From B4-G1 sp964393895 (GTDB lineage Bacteria; Chloroflexota; Anaerolineae; B4-G1): a stretch of DNA of 64,000 nucleotides. Position 1 is the first letter of the stretch; every line of letters begins with the position of its first letter. Below are positions 1 through 7,139 of the stretch, one piece after another. The stretch covers positions 4,577-68,576 of the forward strand of contig CAYMWP010000005.1 of the NCBI GenBank assembly GCA_964393895.1. Direction: 5' to 3'. Made by a program: the position numbers and the translations under genes. Below the pieces are notes generated by a model. That model ran no database searches, was not told the DNA's origin, and saw only the letters and a program-made list of their open reading frames with translations.

Positions 1-1
1 C

Positions 2-1537
2 CTCGAAGGCGGCGGCGCACTCTTTATCAGCGGGGCGGAGGTCGGCTGGGACCTGGATTACCTGGGGAGCGCATACGACCGCGCCTTTTACACCGGCGTG
101 CTGCGGGCCGATTACGCCGGGGACGACGCTGGGACCTACGAGGTCGCCCCCGTCGCCGGTTCAATCTTGGAAGGTCTGGCACCCTTCCACTTTGACGCCG
201 CCGGTATGTACGACGCCGATTACCCGGACCAAATAGAGCCAACCAGCGTCTCCACACCGGCGCTGATCTACAACGGCGGGCTGGGCGGCACGGCGGCGAT
301 CCAGTACCAGAGCGAGGCGACGACCTGCCCCCGGCTGGTCTACTTTGGCTTCCCCTTCGAGACCATTCGCCCGGCGCAGCGGCCCAGCGTAATGGCGCGG
401 GTGATGAGCTTTCTGGCCCCCTGTCTGCCCCAATCGCCTAACACCAAGATCAGCAATCCGATCAATCAAAACTCCTACAACACCCCCCCACCCTCCAGCG
501 GGACTGCTAAAGCGACCGGAGCGAACATCCAGCGGGTAGAGATACAGATACAACACCCCGATGGCAAGTATTGGACAGAGACCGACTGGGCAACATCGGC
601 AACCTGGCTCACGACCACCGGCGCGACTGTATGGACCTACACGCTCCCGGCCCTGAACAACGACGGCCACTATTACCTGCGCGCCCGCGCCTGGACGACC
701 GACTCTATCTCCGACACCTCCCCCGCCGAGGTGGTCTTTACCTACGACACCACCCCACCAGCCGCGACCACCCTCATCACGCCGACGGGCAACATCGCCT
801 TCCCCACCGTGACGGGAGTGACTTTGATGTGGGAAGCGGCGCCGCCGGATGGCGGCTCGCCCCTGGCGTACTTGCTGGAATTGGACGGGGTGCTCCACAC
901 GACAACACAGACAATGTACACGACCGGGCACCTCGCCGGGGGGGTGCACACCTGGGGCGTGCGGGTCTTGGACCAGGCCGGCAACCGCTCGGAATGGGTC
1001 ACGGATACATTTTCCATCGCCACGCAGTACCAAATCCACCTGCCGCTGGTGGCGCGTGACCATGTTTTCGAGGAAGAGAACGGCGGCGGCCCTTGCGTTG
1101 ACGTGATCGTCAACGGCGGCTTTGAGAGCGGCGCGGGTTGGCTGCTCAACCACGCCGCATACACCACCACCCACGCCCACTCTGGCACGCGCAGCGCGCG
1201 GGTGGGCGTCCTGTGGCCCGGACAAGTCTCTTACTCCTCGGTGGCCCAGAGCATAACGCTGACGGAAGGGATCACCACCACCCTGAGCCTGCAAGTCTAC
1301 CCCGTCGGCGCCGACGACAGCGGGGACTGGCACTACATCGGCCTATACGACCAGGGCGGCCAATATCACTCGCTGGAGACTTGGCTATCCGACGCGAAAA
1401 CCTGGAACCCACGCCAGTATGACCTGAGCGACTATGTGGGCCAGACAGTGAATCTCTACATCGGCACGCGGAACGACGGGTACGACGACACAGCCACACT
1501 GTACGTGGACGAAGTGGCATTAGAGATTTGTCCGTAA
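2..1537 (+). CDS. C-terminal part of a large exported surface protein (5' end outside window)
   Basis: The reading frame is open from base 2, so the start and any signal peptide lie upstream; 511 residues are visible. Residues about 1-140 resemble the module following 'LFISGAEVGWDLDY' and ending near 'VYFGFPFETI', known from secreted amidase- and peptidase-associated proteins. Residues about 175-335 hold fibronectin/Ig-like repeats ('DTTPPAATTLITP'). A 'IHLPLVARDH' motif, frequent in Chloroflexota surface proteins, precedes a C-terminal jelly-roll-like carbohydrate-binding domain starting 'VNGGFESG'. No catalytic residues are visible in this part. It is probably an adhesive or polymer-binding cell-surface protein; the catalytic identity would lie in the missing N-terminus. 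Confidence 0.7.
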   Translation, partial: LEGGGALFISGAEVGWDLDYLGSAYDRAFYTGVLRADYAGDDAGTYEVAPVAGSILEGLAPFHFDAAGMYDADYPDQIEPTSVSTPALIYNGGLGGTAAIQYQSEATTCPRLVYFGFPFETIRPAQRPSVMARVMSFLAPCLPQSPNTKISNPINQNSYNTPPPSSGTAKATGANIQRVEIQIQHPDGKYWTETDWATSATWLTTTGATVWTYTLPALNNDGHYYLRARAWTTDSISDTSPAEVVFTYDTTPPAATTLITPTGNIAFPTVTGVTLMWEAAPPDGGSPLAYLLELDGVLHTTTQTMYTTGHLAGGVHTWGVRVLDQAGNRSEWVTDTFSIATQYQIHLPLVARDHVFEEENGGGPCVDVIVNGGFESGAGWLLNHAAYTTTHAHSGTRSARVGVLWPGQVSYSSVAQSITLTEGITTTLSLQVYPVGADDSGDWHYIGLYDQGGQYHSLETWLSDAKTWNPRQYDLSDYVGQTVNLYIGTRNDGYDDTATLYVDEVALEICP

Positions 1538-1557
1538 CATATACGAGGGGAGCCTGT

Positions 1558-2277
1558 ATGAGCTTTGCATCAAGCCTACCTATCTTGAGTATCCTTTTCC
1601 TGGCAGCATTTACCCGCTCCGCCCTGGGCTTTGGGGATGCATTGATCGCAATGCCGCTGTTGGCGCTGGTGATCAATATGCAAACGGCCACGCCGCTGGT
1701 CGCTTTTGGCGCCACCACCATCGCTGCGACGATCCTCCTGAAGCAATGGCGCAGCGTGGACATAAGGGCCGCCTGGCGACTGATCTTGTCTTCTCTGCTT
1801 GGCATCCCGTTCGGATTGCTGCTTCTCAAAACCGCGCCGGAATCTATCGTAAAGGCCGTCCTGGGTGTGGTACTGATCGGATTTGGTCTGTATAATCTCG
1901 TCAAGCCTCATCTCCCGCCCTTGCGGAGCGAGAAACTGGCCTACCTGTTCGGCTGGGTGGCCGGCGTCCTGGGAGGAGCGTATAACACCAACGGCCCACC
2001 CGTCATCATCTATGGCGCGTTGCGCAAGTGGCCCCCGGAGAGCTTTCGGGCCACGCTACAATGCTACTTTCTGCCCACAGGGCTGATGATCCTGATAGGT
2101 CACGGTTTGGCGGGGCTGTGGACCCCCACAGTGCTGCGACTGTACGCCTATGCCCTGCCCCTGATCCTGCTGGCGATCCTTCTCGGAGGCCGGCTCAACA
2201 AAGTCATGTCCGGCGGCCAGTTCAACCGCGTCGTTTACGCCATCCTGGTCGTGATGGGGATACTGATGTTCGTTTGA
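1558..2277 (+). CDS. TauE/SafE family permease
   Basis: A 239-residue, almost wholly hydrophobic protein with about seven or eight membrane segments and the family's two-half layout. The N-terminal half has 'FTRSALGFGDALIAMPLL' and the second half repeats a Gly-rich turn, 'GVLGGAYNTNGPP', both typical of TauE/SafE (DUF81) anion exporters. Family members move sulfite, sulfoacetate or other small anions across the cytoplasmic membrane; the substrate here cannot be told. I chose the ATG at 1558, preceded by 'gaggggagcc', rather than a TTG at 1528 that would overlap the upstream gene. No pathway partner is adjacent. Confidence 0.85.
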   Translation: MSFASSLPILSILFLAAFTRSALGFGDALIAMPLLALVINMQTATPLVAFGATTIAATILLKQWRSVDIRAAWRLILSSLLGIPFGLLLLKTAPESIVKAVLGVVLIGFGLYNLVKPHLPPLRSEKLAYLFGWVAGVLGGAYNTNGPPVIIYGALRKWPPESFRATLQCYFLPTGLMILIGHGLAGLWTPTVLRLYAYALPLILLAILLGGRLNKVMSGGQFNRVVYAILVVMGILMFV

Positions 2278-2331
2278 GCAAGATACAAGTTATGCCAGTG
2301 GCAAGTATGCAAGTTTGGAAGGAAGCTGTAA

Positions 2332-2856
2332 ATGCAAAACGACGGCCGGATGGATGATACGGTCCCCACTCCCCGCGCCGAACCGGGAGGCAGGGGAAAC
2401 GTAGCAGTAATCCCCGCGTATACCTGGGTAATAGGCGGGGTCGCGCTGCTGCTGACACTGACGGTGTGTGGCCTGTGGGGCCTTTATCTACTCCGGGGGC
2501 AACTGGCCGCCGGCGGCCCTACCCCCACGCCCATCATCTGGACGCCCACCACCGCCCCCAGCCCCACCCCTCTGCCTACCGCAACGGAGGAACCCACCCC
2601 CACCACCTCACCCGACATCGCCCTCGGACGGTACGTGCAGGTGACCGACACCGGCGGATACGGTCTCAGCCTGCGCGATGGCCCCGGCGAAAACTATGCC
2701 CGGATGGACGTCGCGCTTGAGGGAGAGATCTTTATCATCGTGGACGGGCCAACACTATCCGGCGGCTCCAAGTGGTGGAAGATCCGCGACCCCGACGACG
2801 AACTGCGGGAGTGGTGGGCAATAGGAAACTTTTTAGAGCCGGTGGAGCATCCATAG
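2332..2856 (+). CDS. Membrane-anchored SH3-domain protein
   Basis: 174 residues. A short cytosolic N-terminus is followed by one membrane helix (about 24-48, 'TWVIGGVALLLTLTVCGLWG'), a Pro/Thr linker (about 52-92) and a bacterial SH3-like domain (about 98-170, with 'LSLRDGPGENYARM' and 'WWKIRDP'). SH3_3-type domains usually bind peptidoglycan or act as envelope-sensing modules. The architecture (helix, P/T linker, small exported sensor) is the same as the kinase ectodomains further along, but without a kinase. The stop codon lies at the first unit of an 8-bp tandem repeat. The start ATG has 'ggaag' upstream. Function beyond envelope attachment is unknown. Confidence 0.75.
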   Translation: MQNDGRMDDTVPTPRAEPGGRGNVAVIPAYTWVIGGVALLLTLTVCGLWGLYLLRGQLAAGGPTPTPIIWTPTTAPSPTPLPTATEEPTPTTSPDIALGRYVQVTDTGGYGLSLRDGPGENYARMDVALEGEIFIIVDGPTLSGGSKWWKIRDPDDELREWWAIGNFLEPVEHP

Positions 2857-2943
2857 CGAATGGGCGAATGGGCGAATGAGTGAATCAGCGAGTGGGCGAA
2901 TCAGCGAATCAGCGAGTGGGCGAGTGGGCGAGTGGGCGAATGC
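2856..2943 (+). repeat. 8-bp tandem repeat, about 11 units
   Basis: Eleven consecutive 8-mers of the forms gcgaatgg, gcgagtgg, gcgaatca and close variants, with no spacer. The array runs from the stop codon of the SH3 gene to just before the methyltransferase start. The unit length is not a multiple of three, so each copy gained or lost changes the frame of anything translated across it. Confidence 0.9.
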
Positions 2944-2981
2944 AGTACATAGTGTTGTCGTACATCCAGGTCGAAGAAATC

Positions 2982-3785
2982 ATGAAAGCCTATCGAGCGG
3001 GGACCGGCTCGGTGCAGGTGTCGCTGGACCTGGGCCTGACCGTCACCGAGGTAGCAATAGAATCACAGCGAGTCCGCCTGCCAGATGGTCAGTCACTGAC
3101 CTGGGAGCAACTCGACAAGATCACCAAGTCCGAGCGCGGCTGCTTTGCCGTCGAAGAAAACACACCGCACAAGATCCAGGTCTTTTCCGAGGGCGCCAAC
3201 CGGCTCTACAGTCTGATGCCGACCGCTGGCGCGCCAACTATGCTGGTCTCTGGCGTCCCAATGCATCGTATCAAAGGCATTGACCCTCATCACGACACCT
3301 TGCAAAAGATCGAGAGCATCGCTCCCATCGTGGGGCGCGTGCTTGATACGGCGACCGGCCTGGGGTACACCGCCATCGAAGCCGCCAGGACTGCCGAGCA
3401 CGTCACCACGATCGAGATCGAGCCGGCGGCGTTGGAAGTAGCGCGGCTCAATCCCTGGTCACGATCACTTTTTGAGAGTCCCAACGTCACCCAGATCGTG
3501 GGGGACTCTTTCGACGAGGTCGAAGCGTTCGAGGATGAGACGTTCGCCCGCATCGTCCACGACCCGCCAGCTTTCGCCCTGGCGGGCGACCTCTACTCTG
3601 GCGCGTTCTACCGCCAGCTCTTCCGCGTGTTGCAGCGCGGCGGGCGGATGTTCCACTACATCGGCGATCTGGAGAGCAAGTCTGGCCGCTCCGTCACGAA
3701 AGGGGCCCTGCGCCGCTTGCGGGAGGCCGGTTTCTCGCGGGTGGTACAACGCCCCAGAGCGTTTGGACTGGTCGTATACAAGTAG
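2982..3785 (+). CDS. Class I SAM-dependent methyltransferase, COG2521-like
   Basis: 267 residues from the ATG at 2982. The C-terminal two thirds is a Rossmann methyltransferase: the SAM-binding motif I is 'VLDTATGLGYTAIEAA', the acidic residue of motif II is in 'VTTIEIEPAALEVA', and 'IVHDPPAFALAGDLYS' is the motif IV-like segment (DPP instead of NPP). The N-terminal 110 residues form a small substrate domain resembling archaeal predicted methyltransferases of COG2521. The substrate is unknown; the DPP signature is compatible with RNA, protein or small-molecule amines. The frame stays open upstream through the 8-bp repeat (ATG at 2940, GTG at 2880), so the start is uncertain. Confidence 0.75.
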   Translation: MKAYRAGTGSVQVSLDLGLTVTEVAIESQRVRLPDGQSLTWEQLDKITKSERGCFAVEENTPHKIQVFSEGANRLYSLMPTAGAPTMLVSGVPMHRIKGIDPHHDTLQKIESIAPIVGRVLDTATGLGYTAIEAARTAEHVTTIEIEPAALEVARLNPWSRSLFESPNVTQIVGDSFDEVEAFEDETFARIVHDPPAFALAGDLYSGAFYRQLFRVLQRGGRMFHYIGDLESKSGRSVTKGALRRLREAGFSRVVQRPRAFGLVVYK

Positions 3786-3821
3786 CTGGCAGACAGTAAC
3801 ATCGGGCAGAAAGGAGGCCAC

Positions 3822-4808
3822 GTGATCCGTTCGTTGTATCGCACCCAGGATGGAATAATCCATACCGATTTGAGGACAGACCAGTTCCCGGCCGCGCTAC
3901 AGGACGCGCAGGGCCTGCTGTGGGTGGACTTTGCTGACGAGCCGCCAGAAGTGTGCGCGCCCATTCTGCAAGAGACGTTCGCCTTCCACCCGCTGGCCGT
4001 GGATGACGCCCTTGAAGAATCACACGTCCCCAAAGTGGACGACTGGGATCAGTATCTCTACCTCACATTGCACGCCATCGTCTTCAACCACCAAGAGGGT
4101 GAACCGGTGAATACGTTGGAATTGGACATATTCTTGGGCAGGGGATACCTCGTCACGTATCGGGCACAGCCTATCGCCACGGTTGACCGCGTCTGGGCGG
4201 CCTGCCAACAGGATGAGCGTCACTGGCGAAAAGGAACAGCACACCTGCTGTACAAGCTGGCCGACGAGTTGGTGGCCGACTACATGCCAGTGATCGAGCA
4301 AGTCGACGAAGCAATTGATCGGATCGAGGACCAGATTTTCGATGACCCTGCGCCGATTCTATTGGAGCGGCTCTTCACACTCAAGCGCGCACTGCTTCGC
4401 CTGCGCCGCATCATCGCTCCACAACGAGAAGTGCTCAACAAACTGGCGCGCGGGGACTATGCAGCGATTGAACCCGAAAGCCGCGTCTTTTTCCGCGACG
4501 TGTACGATCACCTCGTCCGGCAATACGACATCGCCGAGAGCTTGCGCGATCTAGTAAGCAACGCCCTGGACACGTACCTGTCTGTAGTGAGCAACCGTAT
4601 GAACGACGTGATGAAGATACTGACCATCATCACCACGTTGTTCATGCCTCTTTCGTTCCTGAGCGGGTTCTTTGGCATGAACTTTTTCCAACCCGTGACC
4701 CCACTGACTGTCTGGACCGACAGACTGGTGTTCGGGCTGACTCTTGCTACAATGGTCATCATGCCGATCGGCATGTATCTGTGGATGCGGCGGCAGGCGT
4801 GGATTTAG
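3822..4808 (+). CDS. CorA-family magnesium/cobalt transporter
   Basis: 328 residues, the normal CorA length. A long cytosolic alpha/beta and helical funnel domain (about 1-265) is followed by two membrane helices. The selectivity signature G-M-N is present at about residues 285-287 ('LSGFFGMNFF') at the end of the first helix. CorA forms homopentamers that carry Mg2+ (or Co2+/Ni2+) down the membrane potential. The start is a GTG preceded by a full 'aggagg', which makes it convincing. It lies 36 bp after the methyltransferase and 41 bp before ligA, so these could be cotranscribed; no functional link is evident. Confidence 0.92.
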   Translation: MIRSLYRTQDGIIHTDLRTDQFPAALQDAQGLLWVDFADEPPEVCAPILQETFAFHPLAVDDALEESHVPKVDDWDQYLYLTLHAIVFNHQEGEPVNTLELDIFLGRGYLVTYRAQPIATVDRVWAACQQDERHWRKGTAHLLYKLADELVADYMPVIEQVDEAIDRIEDQIFDDPAPILLERLFTLKRALLRLRRIIAPQREVLNKLARGDYAAIEPESRVFFRDVYDHLVRQYDIAESLRDLVSNALDTYLSVVSNRMNDVMKILTIITTLFMPLSFLSGFFGMNFFQPVTPLTVWTDRLVFGLTLATMVIMPIGMYLWMRRQAWI

Positions 4809-4849
4809 CACCTGCACGACGATCATCTGGCCCCCTGGGAGGGACATCA

Positions 4850-6931
4850 ATGGCTCAACACGATGTTACAGAGCGTGCCGCGCAATTGCAGCGCGAGATC
4901 AACTATCACAACTATCGCTACTTTGTGCTGGACGACCCCGTGGTCAGTGATGCCGAGTACGACGCACTGCTGGATGAGCTGCGCAAGCTGGAAGCGGAGC
5001 ACCCGGAGCTGGTCACACCCGACTCGCCCACGCAGCGAGTGGGGACGCAGCCGGCCGAGGGTTTCACCAAAGTGGAGCACCCCGCCCCCATCCTCAGCCT
5101 GGATAAGGCTGCCAGCGGAGACGAGGTGCGCGCCTGGTGGGAACGGGTGAGCAAGCTCTCCCCGGAGGACGCGCCGCCGCCTGCCTGGGTGGTCGAGCCA
5201 AAACTGGATGGGCTGACGGTGGTGCTACACTACGAGAACGGTCTCTTTGCCCTGGGGGCGACGCGCGGGGACGGATACGTCGGCGAGGACGTGACGAGCA
5301 ACCTGCGCACAGTGCGCACTCTGCCGCTGCGCGTCCCCGTCGGAGGAGACCCTTCGGGTTTTCCGAAACCCGAAGGGTCTGAGATAGTTCCCCACCGCCT
5401 GGTCGTGCGTGGCGAGGCGATCATGCTGATCCAGGACTTTGAGGAATTGAACCAAAGCCAGGCCCAGGCTGGGGAGAAAGTGTTCGCCAATCCCCGCAAT
5501 GCGGCGGCCGGCAGCCTGCGCCAACTCGACCCGCGCATCACCACTTCCCGGCCCATCACGTTGCTGTGTTACTCTATCGTTGACGCCGATGGCCAGGTTC
5601 CCGCCACCCAGTGGGAGACACTGAGCTATTTGCGAGAACTGGGCTTCCCGGTCTCGGAGCACATCGCCCGCTTCGAGTCGCTGGATGAGCTGGTCGCCTA
5701 CTGCGAGGGTTGGGTCGCCAAGCGTGATACAGTGCCCTACGAAGTGGACGGTCTGGTGATCAAGGTGGACGACCTGGCAACACGGGCGGCGCTGGGCGTG
5801 GTGGGACGCGCTCCGCGCGGCGGCCTGGCGTTCAAATTCCCCGGTCGCGAAGCGACGACCAGGCTGCGCGACATCGGCGTCAACGTGGGGCGCACCGGGG
5901 CGCTGACTCCCTTCGCTGAACTGGAGCCAGTGCAATTGGGCGGCGTCACCATCAGCAGAGCCACGCTGCACAACTTTGAGGATCTGCAACGCAAGGACAT
6001 CCGCGTGGGCGACATGGTCACCGTGCGGCGGGCCGGCGACGTCATCCCTTACGTCGTTGGGCCAGTGATCGCAGCGCGCACGGGAGCTGAGAGGGCCTAC
6101 GAGCTGCCGGCGGTCTGCCCTGCTTGCGGCGAGCCGGTGACCTCGGCGGAGGAAGAGGTGGCGGTCTACTGCGCCAACGTGGCCTGCCCAGAGCAGCGCG
6201 TGCGGCAGGTGGGATACTTTGCGGCTGTAATGGACGTCGAGGGACTGGGCGAGCGGACGGCGCAGCTTTTGGTGGAGCGCGAGATCGTCCAAGATGGAGC
6301 CGACCTGTACTATCTCAACCGGGAAGAACTGCTGCCGTTGAAGGGCCTTGCCGAAAAGAGCGTGGATAATCTGCTGGCGGCGATTGAGGCGACCAAGGAG
6401 CGACCACTGGCCCAGGTCGTGGCCGCGCTGGGCATTCGGGGCGTGGGCGGTACCATAGCCCAATTGCTGACGGAGCACTACGGCTCGCTGGATGGGTTGG
6501 CGCAGGCAAATCGAGAGGAACTGGAGAGTATCGCCGGGATGGGGCCACACACGGCCAGCGCCATCGTCGAGTGGTTCGCCCGCCCGCGCAACCAGGAATT
6601 CGTCGCCAAGCTGCGCCGGGCCGGAGTCAAGCTAGAAGAGCAAAAGTCAGCCATCAAGCCTGGCGGAGGAGCGCTGGCGGGCCTGACATTCGTCATCACC
6701 GGCACGCTCTCCCGCCCGCGCAAGGAGGTGGCAGAGATGATCGAGCAACACGGCGGCAAGGTAGTCGGCAGCGTCAGCGGCAAGACGGACTATTTGGTAG
6801 CGGGAGAGTCGCCCGGCGGCGGCAAGTATCGCAAGGCGCAGCAGCTCGGAACGCCGATGATTGACGAGGCGCGGTTGATAGGGATGATAGATCAGGAGCA
6901 AGAAGACAATTCGGGCGTATCTTTTCAATAA
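4850..6931 (+). CDS. ligA: NAD-dependent DNA ligase
   Basis: 693 residues, close to the usual 670. LigA seals nicks in duplex DNA during replication and repair, using NAD+. Domains in order: Ia domain ('YHNYRYFVLDDPVVSDAEYD'), adenylation domain with the lysine motif 'KLDG' (K about 118), OB fold, a four-Cys zinc finger (CPACG...CANVAC, about 424-448), helix-hairpin-helix repeats ('LGIRGVGG', 'IAGMGPHTA') and a C-terminal BRCT domain ('ITGTLSRPRKEV'). ATG 4850 gives the canonical N-terminus. Unusual: residues about 166-178 (G-D-P-S-G-F-P-K-P-E-G-S) are encoded by a perfect 34-bp palindrome inserted in frame in the adenylation domain. Confidence 0.96.
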   Translation: MAQHDVTERAAQLQREINYHNYRYFVLDDPVVSDAEYDALLDELRKLEAEHPELVTPDSPTQRVGTQPAEGFTKVEHPAPILSLDKAASGDEVRAWWERVSKLSPEDAPPPAWVVEPKLDGLTVVLHYENGLFALGATRGDGYVGEDVTSNLRTVRTLPLRVPVGGDPSGFPKPEGSEIVPHRLVVRGEAIMLIQDFEELNQSQAQAGEKVFANPRNAAAGSLRQLDPRITTSRPITLLCYSIVDADGQVPATQWETLSYLRELGFPVSEHIARFESLDELVAYCEGWVAKRDTVPYEVDGLVIKVDDLATRAALGVVGRAPRGGLAFKFPGREATTRLRDIGVNVGRTGALTPFAELEPVQLGGVTISRATLHNFEDLQRKDIRVGDMVTVRRAGDVIPYVVGPVIAARTGAERAYELPAVCPACGEPVTSAEEEVAVYCANVACPEQRVRQVGYFAAVMDVEGLGERTAQLLVEREIVQDGADLYYLNREELLPLKGLAEKSVDNLLAAIEATKERPLAQVVAALGIRGVGGTIAQLLTEHYGSLDGLAQANREELESIAGMGPHTASAIVEWFARPRNQEFVAKLRRAGVKLEEQKSAIKPGGGALAGLTFVITGTLSRPRKEVAEMIEQHGGKVVGSVSGKTDYLVAGESPGGGKYRKAQQLGTPMIDEARLIGMIDQEQEDNSGVSFQ
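5347..5380. repeat. 34-bp perfect palindrome inserted in frame in ligA
   Basis: Arms of 15 bp (agacccttcgggttt and its exact reverse complement) flank the 4-nt loop tccg. The element has no stop codon in any of its three frames, and ligA reads through it. The architecture (15-4-15) is the same as that of the REP elements at 46-49 kb, but the sequence differs. Confidence 0.92.
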
Positions 6932-6991
6932 AGGAGTGTTGCACCTAACTCATTTGAAACACACCCAAACGATATCCCGGCATCGAAACAT

Positions 6992-7020
6992 TTGACAAAC
7001 AAAGCATCAAGTGAGACAAT
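6992..7020 (+). promoter_or_regulatory. Possible sigma-70 promoter before the FHA-ABC transporter
   Basis: A perfect -35 (ttgaca, 6992-6997) is followed after 17 bp by gacaat (7015-7020), a 4/6 match to the -10 consensus, about 120 bp upstream of the ATG at 7140. This 208-bp gap is the first substantial gap before the signalling island and contains no gene. Confidence 0.45.
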
Positions 7021-7139
7021 AATACTCGCACGAAAACCATTGCCACAAGTTACGGGGCGGAGTAAGACGGGATGACATCCTGTCCTGCTTGGCCCACCTA
7101 TTATGTACACCGACTGAAAACAATGATGGAGACGCTACT

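Noticed and set aside
161..1333. Long minus-strand open frame opposite the surface protein (also 5225-6550, 30230-31444, 32624-34093, 49070-50158)
   Set aside because: These mirror the codon structure of clear + strand genes in GC-rich DNA and encode Arg/His/Val/Gly-rich sequences without motifs.
1528..1557. Upstream TTG start for the TauE/SafE permease
   Set aside because: It would overlap the previous gene; ATG 1558 has a good ribosome site and begins the first membrane helix.
2856..2943. Possible CRISPR array
   Set aside because: Units are 8 bp with no spacers and no cas genes nearby; it is a simple tandem repeat.
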